A stretch of 36,706 bases of DNA from an uncultured Alphaproteobacteria bacterium. GTDB taxonomy: Bacteria > Pseudomonadota > Alphaproteobacteria > RF32 > CAG-239. A program made the translations under genes and the position numbers. The notes beneath the pieces were generated by a model that was given only the letters and a program-made list of their open reading frames with translations, ran no database searches and had not been told where the DNA came from. Below, piece after piece: positions 25,746 to 34,062 of this stretch; within the stretch, counting starts at the first letter, position 1, and every line of letters starts with the position of its first letter. The stretch is taken from NCBI GenBank assembly GCA_944391685.1, contig CALXUM010000017.1, positions 1-36,706 on the forward strand. Direction: 5' to 3'.

Positions 25746-26260
25746 TATATTTTTTGTTGTTTTATGAATTTTTTAAGGTTGGATTATTTGCTATCGGCGG
25801 TGGATTGGTGACGGTACCGTTTTTGTTTGATTTGTCAGCAGAATATGGATGGTTTACCGCTAAAGAATTGGCTGATATGATTGCTGTTTCCGAATCTACT
25901 CCCGGACCTTTGGGAGTGAATATGGCAACGTTTGCCGGTTTTAAAACAGCAGGAATCTTGGGTGGAATTGTGGCAACGGCAGGTTTGGTTACTCCTTCGG
26001 TGATTGTGATTATCGCTGTGGCAAAATTGATGGCAAAATATCAATGTAACAGCAGAGTTCAGGCCGTTATGTCAGGGATACGTCCGGCGGTGATGGCCTT
26101 GATATTGTTTGCCGGTTTGCAGATTGCTCGGTTGGCAATTGTTGATATGTTGACAGCGGTGGTTTTTGCGGTGATGCTGGCATCAATTCATTTTTGGAAA
26201 AAAAGTCCGATTTTTTATATCATGCTTTCAGCGGTGGTGGGAATCGTATTAAAGTTATAA
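25742..26260 (+). CDS. Chromate transporter family, second half
   Basis: The 172-residue partner has the same pattern, FFKVGLFAIGGGLVTVPFLF and ESTPGPLGVNMATFAGFK, with about five spans. It overlaps its neighbour by four bases, and together they equal one long-chain ChrA. Two opposite-orientation halves are expected in the membrane. A bidirectional terminator follows. Confidence 0.9.
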   Translation: MIYFLLFYEFFKVGLFAIGGGLVTVPFLFDLSAEYGWFTAKELADMIAVSESTPGPLGVNMATFAGFKTAGILGGIVATAGLVTPSVIVIIAVAKLMAKYQCNSRVQAVMSGIRPAVMALILFAGLQIARLAIVDMLTAVVFAVMLASIHFWKKSPIFYIMLSAVVGIVLKL

Positions 26261-26262
26261 TA

Positions 26263-26292
26263 AAAAGTCCGCTTGGTATTTAGCGGACTTTT
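26263..26292. terminator. Bidirectional intrinsic terminator
   Basis: 11-bp stem AAAAGTCCGCT (26263-26273) with AGCGGACTTTT (26282-26292), between the converging chromate transporter gene and gapR. Confidence 0.9.
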
Positions 26293-26297
26293 TATTC

Positions 26298-26555
26298 TTA
26301 AATATCAAGAGCTTTACGATAAGTTTCAAGCAAAAATTCCTGTTCATCACGATCAGCAGCGTTCATCTTGCGTAATTTGATAACCGCACGCATAATTTTA
26401 ACATCAAATCCGGCTGATTTTGCTTCGGCAAAAATGTCGCGAATATCAGAGGCAATGGCTGCTTTTTCTTCCTCGAGTCTTTCAATACGTTCAATTAAAG
26501 AACGTAGCCTGTCTACAGCTATTCCGCCAACTTCAGGGTTATTTTCTTCACTCAT
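26298..26555 (-). CDS. gapR: GapR (DUF2312) nucleoid-associated protein
   Basis: The 85-residue protein has the conserved DUF2312 helices: VDRLRSLIERIERLEEEKAAI and FAEAKSAGFDVKIMRAVIKLR, ending in EFLLETYRKALD. GapR binds AT-rich overtwisted DNA and is essential in Caulobacter. It is confined largely to alphaproteobacteria, so it is a good lineage marker. I use the ATG at 26555 with AGGAG just upstream; the longer frame to 26600 adds residues not in the family. It stands alone. Confidence 0.95.
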   Translation of the reverse strand: MSEENNPEVGGIAVDRLRSLIERIERLEEEKAAIASDIRDIFAEAKSAGFDVKIMRAVIKLRKMNAADRDEQEFLLETYRKALDI

Positions 26556-26716
26556 TTTTATTCTCCTTAATTCAAACAAGATTGTAGGAGAAACTAGCAA
26601 AAATCAATTTATTTGACAAGCAATAAATTTTGTGGATTAGCATTTAAAAATAAGAGCTTGTTAACTTATTTATTATATAGTGCAGGAAAAAGGTTTAACA
26701 GTGAGGATTAAAATAA

Positions 26717-28141
26717 ATGCCTATTGATACTCATACAAAAATTTTGGCAACTATTGGGCCGTCTTCGGCAACCAGAGAACAAATTGAAAAGTTGATTGAT
26801 GCGGGAGCAGATGCTTTTCGCATCAATTTTAGCCACGGAACGCATGCCGAGCATAAAGCAAGAGTCAAAATTATTCGTCAACTGGAAAAAGAAAAAGGGC
26901 GGTTTATTTCAATTTTGGCAGATTTACAAGGACCAAAGTTGAGAGTTGGTACTTTTGTTGAAGATAAAGTTTTATTGAAAGAAGGGCAGAAATTTGTTTT
27001 GGATATGAATCCGGAACCTGGAGATTTAACAAGAGTATGTTTGCCGCATAAGGAGATTTTTGAGGCTTTGAAAGCCGGCGATGACCTTTTAGTTAATGAC
27101 GGGTATATTGTGCTTAATGTTGAAAGTTGTGATAAAAAGCATGCGGTGACTAAAGTTAAGGTGGGGGGATATATATCAAGCCACAAGGGAGTTAATTTAC
27201 CTAATACGCAATTGCCGATTTCAGCCATTACCGAGAAAGATAAGGAAGATTTGAAATTTGCACTTAAGCTAGGTGTGGACTGGATTGGGTTGTCTTTTGT
27301 GCAAAAAGCAGAAGATGTTAAATTGGCCAAAAAACTGATTGATGGTAAGGCATGGTTGATATCAAAACTTGAGAAGCCAAGTGCAATTGATGATTTGGAT
27401 AATATTATTCAACTTTCTGATGCCATTATGGTTGCTAGAGGAGATCTTGGAGTTGAGTGCCCAATTCAAAATGTTCCGGTTTTGCAAAAGAAAATTGTTA
27501 CTGCTTGTCGTCGTTATGCAAGGCCGGTAATCGTGGCAACCCAAATGTTAGAATCAATGATTGGGAATCCAACTCCAACCAGAGCCGAGGTTTCTGATGT
27601 GGCAACGGCTGTGTATGATGGGGCTGATACGGTTATGTTATCGGCTGAAACAGCTGCCGGAAAATATCCGGTTGAGGCTGTAACAATGATGCATAAAATT
27701 GTTTCACAAGTGGAAAATGATCCTTTGTTTTTTGAAATGATGAACAGTTCTCGTCGTCATCCTTGTAATGCTTCTGAGGCCGACTCGATTACATTTGCTG
27801 CCAGTGAGCTTTCGTGTATTTTGAAAAATGTTAAAGCTATTGTCAGTTATACAACATCTGGCTTGACAACATTTTTGACAGCAAGAGAACGTCCGTATTT
27901 GCCGGTTTTGGCATTAACTCCAAATATTGAAGTGGCCAGAAGGTTGGTTTTAGTATGGGGAGTGCGTCCGTTTATAAATAAAGAAAGCTTTAAGAGTTTT
28001 GACAAGGTTGAGGATTGTGCCGTTAAAGTAGCAAAAGAAAATAAGTATGTTAAAAGCGGAGATCATATTATTATCACCGCCGGTTTTCCGCTCAATGTTG
28101 CCGGAAGAACCAATATGTTACATACGGTGTATATTAAGTAA
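26717..28141 (+). CDS. pyk: Pyruvate kinase
   Basis: The 474-residue glycolytic enzyme has TKILATIGPSS and RINFSHGTHAEH near the start. The central active-site motif LISKLEKPSAIDDLDNI has the catalytic Lys, followed by DAIMVARGDLGVE with the metal-binding acids and TRAEVSDVATAVYDGAD. It converts phosphoenolpyruvate and ADP to pyruvate and ATP. The length is normal. The C-terminal allosteric domain is present. The gene is monocistronic, with a terminator after the stop. Confidence 0.97.
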   Translation: MPIDTHTKILATIGPSSATREQIEKLIDAGADAFRINFSHGTHAEHKARVKIIRQLEKEKGRFISILADLQGPKLRVGTFVEDKVLLKEGQKFVLDMNPEPGDLTRVCLPHKEIFEALKAGDDLLVNDGYIVLNVESCDKKHAVTKVKVGGYISSHKGVNLPNTQLPISAITEKDKEDLKFALKLGVDWIGLSFVQKAEDVKLAKKLIDGKAWLISKLEKPSAIDDLDNIIQLSDAIMVARGDLGVECPIQNVPVLQKKIVTACRRYARPVIVATQMLESMIGNPTPTRAEVSDVATAVYDGADTVMLSAETAAGKYPVEAVTMMHKIVSQVENDPLFFEMMNSSRRHPCNASEADSITFAASELSCILKNVKAIVSYTTSGLTTFLTARERPYLPVLALTPNIEVARRLVLVWGVRPFINKESFKSFDKVEDCAVKVAKENKYVKSGDHIIITAGFPLNVAGRTNMLHTVYIK

Positions 28142-28164
28142 TTTTATTCTTTAGTTTTTAATTG

Positions 28165-28196
28165 AAAAAAGCCTGCTTAAAAACAGCAGGCTTTTT
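28165..28196. terminator. Bidirectional intrinsic terminator
   Basis: 11-bp stem AAAAGCCTGCT (28167-28177) with AGCAGGCTTTT (28185-28195), flanked by A and T runs. It lies between pyk and the converging rpmJ. Confidence 0.92.
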
Positions 28197-28221
28197 AAAA
28201 CTCAGCAGATGACATCAAGAA

Positions 28222-28347
28222 TTAACCCTGACGAGCTTTTAACTTAGGGTTCTTTTTATTGATGACATAAACGCGACCTTTACGACGAACAACTTTGCAG
28301 TCTTTGTCGCGAACTTTTTTGCTTTTTAATGAGCTGTAAATTTTCAT
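28222..28347 (-). CDS. rpmJ: Ribosomal protein L36
   Basis: This 41-residue protein reads [18 protein letters not shown], then [19 protein letters not shown], ending QG. It matches the alphaproteobacterial type of L36, which has lost most of the zinc-binding Cys residues (only one Cys here). It was found by reading the minus strand between pyk and the secreted-protein gene. The ATG at 28347 follows AAGGATAGAAA. It is a component of the large ribosomal subunit. Confidence 0.96.
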   Translation of the reverse strand: MKIYSSLKSKKVRDKDCKVVRRKGRVYVINKKNPKLKARQG

Positions 28348-28502
28348 TTTTCTATCCTTAACAGTCAAAAGTTATCCGCAAGTTATGCTAAAAGTTTGTG
28401 TTTGTCAACTTAAATTTTAGATTCTTGGTAAAAAAGTGAGATTATTTTTGCATTTGATGAGATATTTTGTATAATCATCTTACTTAAAAAGGAAAATGAA
28501 AA

Positions 28503-29084
28503 ATGAAAAGCTTGTTTGTGTGTTTATGTTGTTTTTTTGGAGCTTTTTCGGCACAAGCTCAAATGCCATATATTGAAGAAGTGAGAGCTTTGGGGGCAAT
28601 ATCCGGGCAGGGGTTGGCTTGCGGGGCTTCAAAATATGATACTTTTGAATTGTTAGCACGGGCAATTTTGCTTACAAAATCTCCTTCAGATAAATTGCAA
28701 AGAGATGCAATTTATGCTTATTCGGAAGAAAAAGCAAATGCCTACATGTCTAAAGAAATGGATGGATATTTTGAGTGTCAGCAGATAAATGAACGTTTTG
28801 ATAACCAGGAAATTTTTAAGGCGGTGCTTTATGCCGATGGAACAATAAAAATGCCTGATGGGCAAATTTTGACTCCTCGTAAACCTTATGATGCCTCAAT
28901 GATTTATAAAAAAAATCCTAAAGTAAGAGAAGAAACAAAAGCAATATATAATGGGGCGGAAGCAAAGATAATTAAAGTTGATGTGCAAGATTCAACCATA
29001 AAAGACGTGATGACGGATAGATCCAGTTCTCAAAATAATGTCGTTCAAGCTCCGGCAATTAAGCATATAAGTAATAAAAGGTAG
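28503..29084 (+). CDS. Exported hypothetical protein
   Basis: The 193-residue product has a Sec signal peptide (KSLFVCLCCFFGAFSAQA, cleavage after AQA near residue 19). The mature N-terminal part, EEVRALGAISGQGLACGASKYD, is a compact helical region ending at about residue 90. The remainder is charged and Ser/Asn-rich and may be disordered. It has two mature cysteines (ACG, FECQ) that could pair. I cannot name the family. It is a likely periplasmic protein. GGAAAATGAAA precedes the start; the gene is single. Confidence 0.7.
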   Translation: MKSLFVCLCCFFGAFSAQAQMPYIEEVRALGAISGQGLACGASKYDTFELLARAILLTKSPSDKLQRDAIYAYSEEKANAYMSKEMDGYFECQQINERFDNQEIFKAVLYADGTIKMPDGQILTPRKPYDASMIYKKNPKVREETKAIYNGAEAKIIKVDVQDSTIKDVMTDRSSSQNNVVQAPAIKHISNKR

Positions 29085-29090
29085 TTTTTT

Positions 29091-29783
29091 TTAGCGTTCG
29101 TTTGATTTAGATGGTAGAAAGTATTTTTGTGATACTTTGTTTTGTATTTTTTGGTATGTTTTTTCGCTGGGGCACCAGTTATCAATTAATGGCCGATGAA
29201 TTTTTTGGCCTTGGTTGTTGATGAATTCTATGCCCTTTTTACCGGTTATTTTTTCCATTTCTTGAGACATCTCTGCTTTTCTTTGGTTTAGAGCATCATT
29301 GTCGTGAGGGTTTCTTGCTACAACAAAAGCAGCAATGTCTTCCGGAGGAAAACCAGAGCAAATCCCTGAAATGATAGCTACATAGCTGCGAATTTCTTGA
29401 TTATTATATGGTTTGATGTTTTTAATTTCAGGGTTTATGTTTTGTAATTCATTATAACACTTTTTTGCTTCGTCAAGAAAGGTATCATATTCATCAAGAA
29501 TGAATTCAACAGCTCTGTTTTTATTGGGGTAATGACCTCTTTCAATCATCTCATAAATACGTATGGGCTTTATGTAACTTTCATATTCTTCAGGGGAAAC
29601 TGAGCCGGGGATATTATATTGGTGGTAAATTCCTTTAATGCCAACAGTATTTTCAAAACGTTTAACCGGAGAAAAATTTTGATAATCAATTTGCTTATAA
29701 AGAGCGTCTAAGTCAGAGTGATATTTTTGCGGAACACTTTTGTAGAGTTTTTGTTTTAGGATGATGCTTTGGCGTTTATCCAT
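29091..29783 (-). CDS. Hypothetical cytosolic protein
   Basis: The 230-residue, charged, helical protein has no signal peptide or membrane span. Features include a basic N-terminus (MDKRQSIILKQKLYK), a central YNNQEIRSYVAIISGICSGFPPEDIAAFVV segment, and a Lys-rich end. I recognise no domain and see no catalytic motif. It converges with the exported-protein gene, six bases separating the stops. Its composition (Asn, Tyr and Lys rich) is like that of the accessory genes at both ends of the window. Confidence 0.6.
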   Translation of the reverse strand: MDKRQSIILKQKLYKSVPQKYHSDLDALYKQIDYQNFSPVKRFENTVGIKGIYHQYNIPGSVSPEEYESYIKPIRIYEMIERGHYPNKNRAVEFILDEYDTFLDEAKKCYNELQNINPEIKNIKPYNNQEIRSYVAIISGICSGFPPEDIAAFVVARNPHDNDALNQRKAEMSQEMEKITGKKGIEFINNQGQKIHRPLIDNWCPSEKTYQKIQNKVSQKYFLPSKSNER

Positions 29784-29901
29784 GGCTGGGGCTCCTTATA
29801 AATTCTAAATAAGGATAACAGATAATTAAAAAGATTGCAAGTTGGGAATCTTGCCGTTATACTCTGGGCTAATCGTAAAGAAATAAGGAGATAGAATTAA
29901 A

Positions 29902-31581
29902 ATGGCTGCAGTTCAATATGTTTATGTTATGCAGAACTTGACCAAGGTTTTTCCGGGAGGGAAAGAGCTTTTTAAGGGAATTACACTTTCATTTTTGCCG
30001 GGGGCTAAAATCGGTGTTTTGGGTGTTAACGGTGCCGGAAAATCAACTTTGCTTAAAATTATGGCCGGAGTAGATAAAGAATTTAATGGTGAGGCGTGGC
30101 CGGCTGAAGGAATAAAAGTAGGATATTTGGAACAAGAGCCAAAGCTTGATCCTAATAAAAATGTGATGGAAAACATTATGGACGGTTTGGCTGAAACCAG
30201 AGATTTGTTGAAAAAGTTTGAAGAAGTTTCCATGCGTTTCGGTGAAGAAATGACAGATGAAGAAATGGATGCCCTTATTAATGAACAAGCTGAATTGCAG
30301 GAAAAAATAGATGCTTGCAACGGTTGGGATTTGGAGCGTACGATTGAAATTGCCATGGATGCTTTGCGTTGTCCGCCGGCAGATGCCGATGTTACAAAGC
30401 TTTCCGGCGGAGAAAGACGCAGAGTGGCTTTGTGTCGTTTGTTGTTGTCAAAACCGGATATGTTGCTTTTAGATGAACCGACTAACCATTTGGATGCGGA
30501 ATCAGTGGCTTGGTTGGAAAACCATTTGAAAGAGTATAAAGGTACGGTAGTTATGGTTACGCACGACCGTTACTTTTTGGACAATGTGACCGGTTGGATT
30601 TTGGAACTTGATCGCGGACAAGGTATTCCTTATGAAGGAAATTACTCATCTTGGCTGGAACAAAAGCAAAAACGTTTGGAACAAGAATCCAGAGAAGAAA
30701 CCGCAAGGCAGAAAATTTTGGCCAGTGAGTTGGAGTGGATTCAAAAAAATCCTAAAGCCAGACAGGCAAAGTCAAAAGCACGTATCAACGCTTATGATGA
30801 ATTGTTGGCTCAGGCCTCAAAAGATAAAATTACAACCGCTAATATTACAATTCCGATGACGGAAAGATTGGGTGATTTGGTGATTGAAGCTAATCATATA
30901 AGCAAGGCTTATGGCGACAAAGTTTTAATTGATGATTTGTCTTTTAAAATCCCCAAGGGAGCAATCGTTGGTATTATTGGGCCGAACGGTGCCGGAAAAA
31001 CCACATTGTTCCGTATGATTACAGGACAAGAAAAACCTGATTCAGGAGATATTAGAATCGGGGATACGGTTGATTTGGGATATGTTGACCAAACCAGAGA
31101 TGAGCTTGATGCCAACAAAAACGTTTGGGAAGAAATTTCTGACGGTTTGGATATGATTCAGTTGGGCAAGAAAGAGGTGCCTTCAAGAGCTTATGTGGGA
31201 CAATTTAACTTTAAGGGATCAGACCAGCAGAAGAAAGTCGGGCAGCTTTCCGGCGGAGAAAGAAACCGCGTGCATTTGGCTAAAATGCTCAGAAAAGGAG
31301 CCAATGTTATATTGCTTGATGAGCCGACTAATGATTTGGATGTTGATACTCTTCGCTCGTTGGAAGAAGGAATTATGAACTACCCTGGTTGTGTGTTGGT
31401 GACCTCGCACGACAGATGGTTTTTGGATCGTTTGGCAACTCATATTCTGGCTTATGAAGATGAAGGCCATGTTGAGTGGTTTGAGGGAAACTTTGAAGAG
31501 TATGAGAAAGATAAGGTCAGACGTTTGGGTGAAGATGCTTTGCGACCACATCGCATAAGACATAAAAAACTGGAGCGTTAG
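29902..31581 (+). CDS. ettA: EttA, ABC-F translational throttle
   Basis: The 559-residue cytosolic ABC-F protein has two ATPase domains: Walker [10 protein letters not shown] (42-50) and GPNGAGKTT in the second. Both carry LSGGE signatures and [16 protein letters not shown] Walker B motifs. The start [17 protein letters not shown] and end [20 protein letters not shown] are typical of EttA. The arm segment inserted in the first domain fits it. It binds the ribosomal E site and gates the first elongation steps by ADP/ATP ratio. ATAAGGAG lies before ATG 29902. It is monocistronic. Confidence 0.96.
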   Translation: MAAVQYVYVMQNLTKVFPGGKELFKGITLSFLPGAKIGVLGVNGAGKSTLLKIMAGVDKEFNGEAWPAEGIKVGYLEQEPKLDPNKNVMENIMDGLAETRDLLKKFEEVSMRFGEEMTDEEMDALINEQAELQEKIDACNGWDLERTIEIAMDALRCPPADADVTKLSGGERRRVALCRLLLSKPDMLLLDEPTNHLDAESVAWLENHLKEYKGTVVMVTHDRYFLDNVTGWILELDRGQGIPYEGNYSSWLEQKQKRLEQESREETARQKILASELEWIQKNPKARQAKSKARINAYDELLAQASKDKITTANITIPMTERLGDLVIEANHISKAYGDKVLIDDLSFKIPKGAIVGIIGPNGAGKTTLFRMITGQEKPDSGDIRIGDTVDLGYVDQTRDELDANKNVWEEISDGLDMIQLGKKEVPSRAYVGQFNFKGSDQQKKVGQLSGGERNRVHLAKMLRKGANVILLDEPTNDLDVDTLRSLEEGIMNYPGCVLVTSHDRWFLDRLATHILAYEDEGHVEWFEGNFEEYEKDKVRRLGEDALRPHRIRHKKLER

Positions 31582-31587
31582 TTAAGC

Positions 31588-31618
31588 AAAAAGGGCTTTT
31601 TTCAAAAAAGCCCTTTTT
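31588..31618. terminator. Bidirectional intrinsic terminator
   Basis: AAAAAGGGCT stem (31588-31597) with AGCCCTTTTT (31609-31618), flanked by extra A/T pairs. It lies between ettA and the converging GNAT gene. Confidence 0.92.
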
Positions 31619-31621
31619 AAT

Positions 31622-32062
31622 TTATAAATCTTTGACCATTTTGGCGAAGGTTATGCCTTGTTCTTCAAAAATATCGCCCTCTTGGCGGTAGCCGTTTTTT
31701 TCATAAAAGTGGACAACGGTAAGCATGGCGTGCATAACAATTTTATGATATCCGGCTTCTTTGGCACGTTGTTCGGCATAATGAATCAAATCACGACCAA
31801 CGCCTTCCCCTTGATATTTGGTATCAACCGCAACCTGCATTAAGCGAATGGTGTCGTTGTCAACCGGAGCTAAAATTAAGCCGCCAATCAATTTATCATC
31901 CAAACATTCAATACAACCGATGTGCAGATAGTTAGCTTCTTGCTGGCGGTGGGAATCCAAAAACTTTAGCCCCAGAGGCTCCAACAAAATTTTGTATCGC
32001 AGTTCAACAAGCTCATCATAACGGGTTGAGCCGAAGTCAATATCAATAATTTTTCTCATCAT
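31622..32062 (-). CDS. GNAT-family N-acetyltransferase
   Basis: The 146-residue enzyme has the acetyl-CoA-binding motif A, MQVAVDTKYQGEGVGRDLIHYAE, with the QGxGxG pattern (QGEGVG), and motif B, VHFYEKNGY. It belongs to the ElaA-like or unspecified single-domain GNATs. The substrate is unknown. The start MMRK has two tandem ATGs after GGGAGAATT. It is a single gene divergent from lepA. Confidence 0.88.
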   Translation of the reverse strand: MMRKIIDIDFGSTRYDELVELRYKILLEPLGLKFLDSHRQQEANYLHIGCIECLDDKLIGGLILAPVDNDTIRLMQVAVDTKYQGEGVGRDLIHYAEQRAKEAGYHKIVMHAMLTVVHFYEKNGYRQEGDIFEEQGITFAKMVKDL

Positions 32063-32213
32063 AATTCTCCCAAAGTAGATGTTTTAATTATAGCTCTTTT
32101 TGTTTTTGATAGTCAATTAAATAGAAATATGGTTTGTGAAAATTAAGGGTTGCGAATTTAAAAAAATCCTTTATTTTCTAGTAAATATGTTTTTTTGAGG
32201 ATTATACAAGAAG

Positions 32214-34022
32214 ATGTCTGCGCATAATTTGGATTTGATAAGAAATTTTGCCATTATTGCCCATATTGATCATGGAAAATCAACCCTTGCCGATAGGTTG
32301 ATTGAGGCTTGCGGCGGTTTGGAAAAACGCGAGATGACCGAACAGGTTTTGGATAATATGGATATTGAACGTGAACGCGGAATTACCATTAAGGCACAAA
32401 CTGTTCGTTTGAATTATAAAGCTAAAGACGGCAAAACATATGAACTTAATTTAATGGATACTCCGGGGCATGTAGACTTTTCTTATGAAGTTTCTCGTTC
32501 TTTGGCATCTTGTGAAGGATCTATTTTGGTGGTGGATGCCACTCAAGGGGTGGAGGCTCAGACTTTGGCCAATGTTTATTTGGCAATTGATAATAATCAC
32601 GAAATTATTCCGGTTTTGAACAAAATTGATTTGCCGTCAGCCGATCCGGAAAGAGTTAAAAGACAGATTGAAGATGTGATTGGTTTAGACGCATCTAATG
32701 CGGTTGAGACATCAGGTAAAACCGGTTTGGGTGTGCCTGAATTGTTGGAGGCAATCGTAACTCGGTTGCCTGCTCCAAAAGGAGATGAACAGGCTCCGTT
32801 GAAAGCGTTGTTGATTGACAGCTGGTATGACAGTTATTTAGGTGTGATTATTTTGGTGAGAATTCATGACGGAGTTTTGCGTAAAAAGACGCAAATTCGC
32901 ATGATGTCAAACAATGCCACTTATTTGGTGGACAAGGTTGGAATTTTTTCTCCCAAGATGACAGATGTTGATGCTCTTTATCCGGGAGAAGTCGGGTTTA
33001 TTACTGCCAGCATCAAAAGTGTGGGAGATTGCCAAATCGGGGATACAATAACCGATAATAAAAAACCTTGCGAGGAGCCGTTGCAAGGTTTTAAGCCATC
33101 GGTTCCGGTGGTGTTTTGCTCGATTTTTCCGGTTGATTCGAGCCAGTATGATTTGTTGAAAGATGCTTTGGCAAAGCTAAAACTCAATGATGCCAGCATT
33201 GATTATCAAAATGAAAATTCGGCGGCTTTAGGACTTGGTTTCCGTTGCGGATTTTTGGGCCTATTGCATATGGAAATTATTCAGGAAAGGCTAGGGCGTG
33301 AATTTGATCTTGATTTGATTACCACAGCTCCTTCCGTGGCATATAAAATCCATTTAACCAACGGCGAAAACATTACGTTGCATAATCCGGCGGATATGCC
33401 TGATCCAACGCAAATTCGCTCAATTGAAGAACCAATGGTAAAAGCAACTATTTTGGTGCCGGATACATATTTGGGCTCGGTTTTGAAACTTTGTACAGAA
33501 CGTCGAGGCGAGCAAGTTGAGCTGACTTATGTGGGCAGTCGGGCAATGGTGGTTTATAAGATTCCCTTAAACGAGATTGTGTTTGATTTTTATGACAGAT
33601 TAAAATCAATTTCCAGCGGATATGCCAGCTTTGATTATGAGATTATCGGTTATCAGGAATCTGATTTGGTTAAGGTGCAGATTTTGATAAATGAAGAAGC
33701 GGTTGATGCTTTGGCATTTTTGTGTCATCGCAGCGAAGCAGAATCTCGCGGAAGACAAATTTGTGAGCGTTTGAAAGATTTGATTCCCAGACATTTGTTT
33801 AAAATTCCAATTCAAGCCAGTATCGGCGGCAGAGTGGTGGCTCGTGAGACAATATCGGCTCTGCGTAAAGATGTTACGGCTAAGTGTTATGGCGGTGACG
33901 TTACTCGCAAACGTAAATTGTTGGACAAGCAGAAAAAAGGAAAACAGAGAATGCGTCAGTTCGGCAAAGTTGAGGTTCCGCAGTCAGCATTTATTGAGGC
34001 TTTGCGTATTGGCGATCAGTAA
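32214..34022 (+). CDS. lepA: Elongation factor 4 (LepA)
   Basis: The 602-residue GTPase begins [21 protein letters not shown] (P-loop AHIDHGKS), has the switch RGITIKAQT, then DTPGHVDF and NKIDLPSAD. The LepA-specific C-terminal domain includes [20 protein letters not shown]. Length equals the family norm. LepA binds ribosomes and affects elongation and initiation. It is a single gene; the terminator is at 34025. Confidence 0.98.
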   Translation: MSAHNLDLIRNFAIIAHIDHGKSTLADRLIEACGGLEKREMTEQVLDNMDIERERGITIKAQTVRLNYKAKDGKTYELNLMDTPGHVDFSYEVSRSLASCEGSILVVDATQGVEAQTLANVYLAIDNNHEIIPVLNKIDLPSADPERVKRQIEDVIGLDASNAVETSGKTGLGVPELLEAIVTRLPAPKGDEQAPLKALLIDSWYDSYLGVIILVRIHDGVLRKKTQIRMMSNNATYLVDKVGIFSPKMTDVDALYPGEVGFITASIKSVGDCQIGDTITDNKKPCEEPLQGFKPSVPVVFCSIFPVDSSQYDLLKDALAKLKLNDASIDYQNENSAALGLGFRCGFLGLLHMEIIQERLGREFDLDLITTAPSVAYKIHLTNGENITLHNPADMPDPTQIRSIEEPMVKATILVPDTYLGSVLKLCTERRGEQVELTYVGSRAMVVYKIPLNEIVFDFYDRLKSISSGYASFDYEIIGYQESDLVKVQILINEEAVDALAFLCHRSEAESRGRQICERLKDLIPRHLFKIPIQASIGGRVVARETISALRKDVTAKCYGGDVTRKRKLLDKQKKGKQRMRQFGKVEVPQSAFIEALRIGDQ

Positions 34023-34024
34023 AT

Positions 34025-34056
34025 AAAACACCACTGATGAGCATCAGTGGTGTTTT
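34025..34056. terminator. Bidirectional intrinsic terminator
   Basis: 15-bp stem AAAACACCACTGATG (34025-34039) with CATCAGTGGTGTTTT (34042-34056) between lepA and the converging 768-residue gene. Confidence 0.9.
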
Positions 34057-34062
34057 ATTATT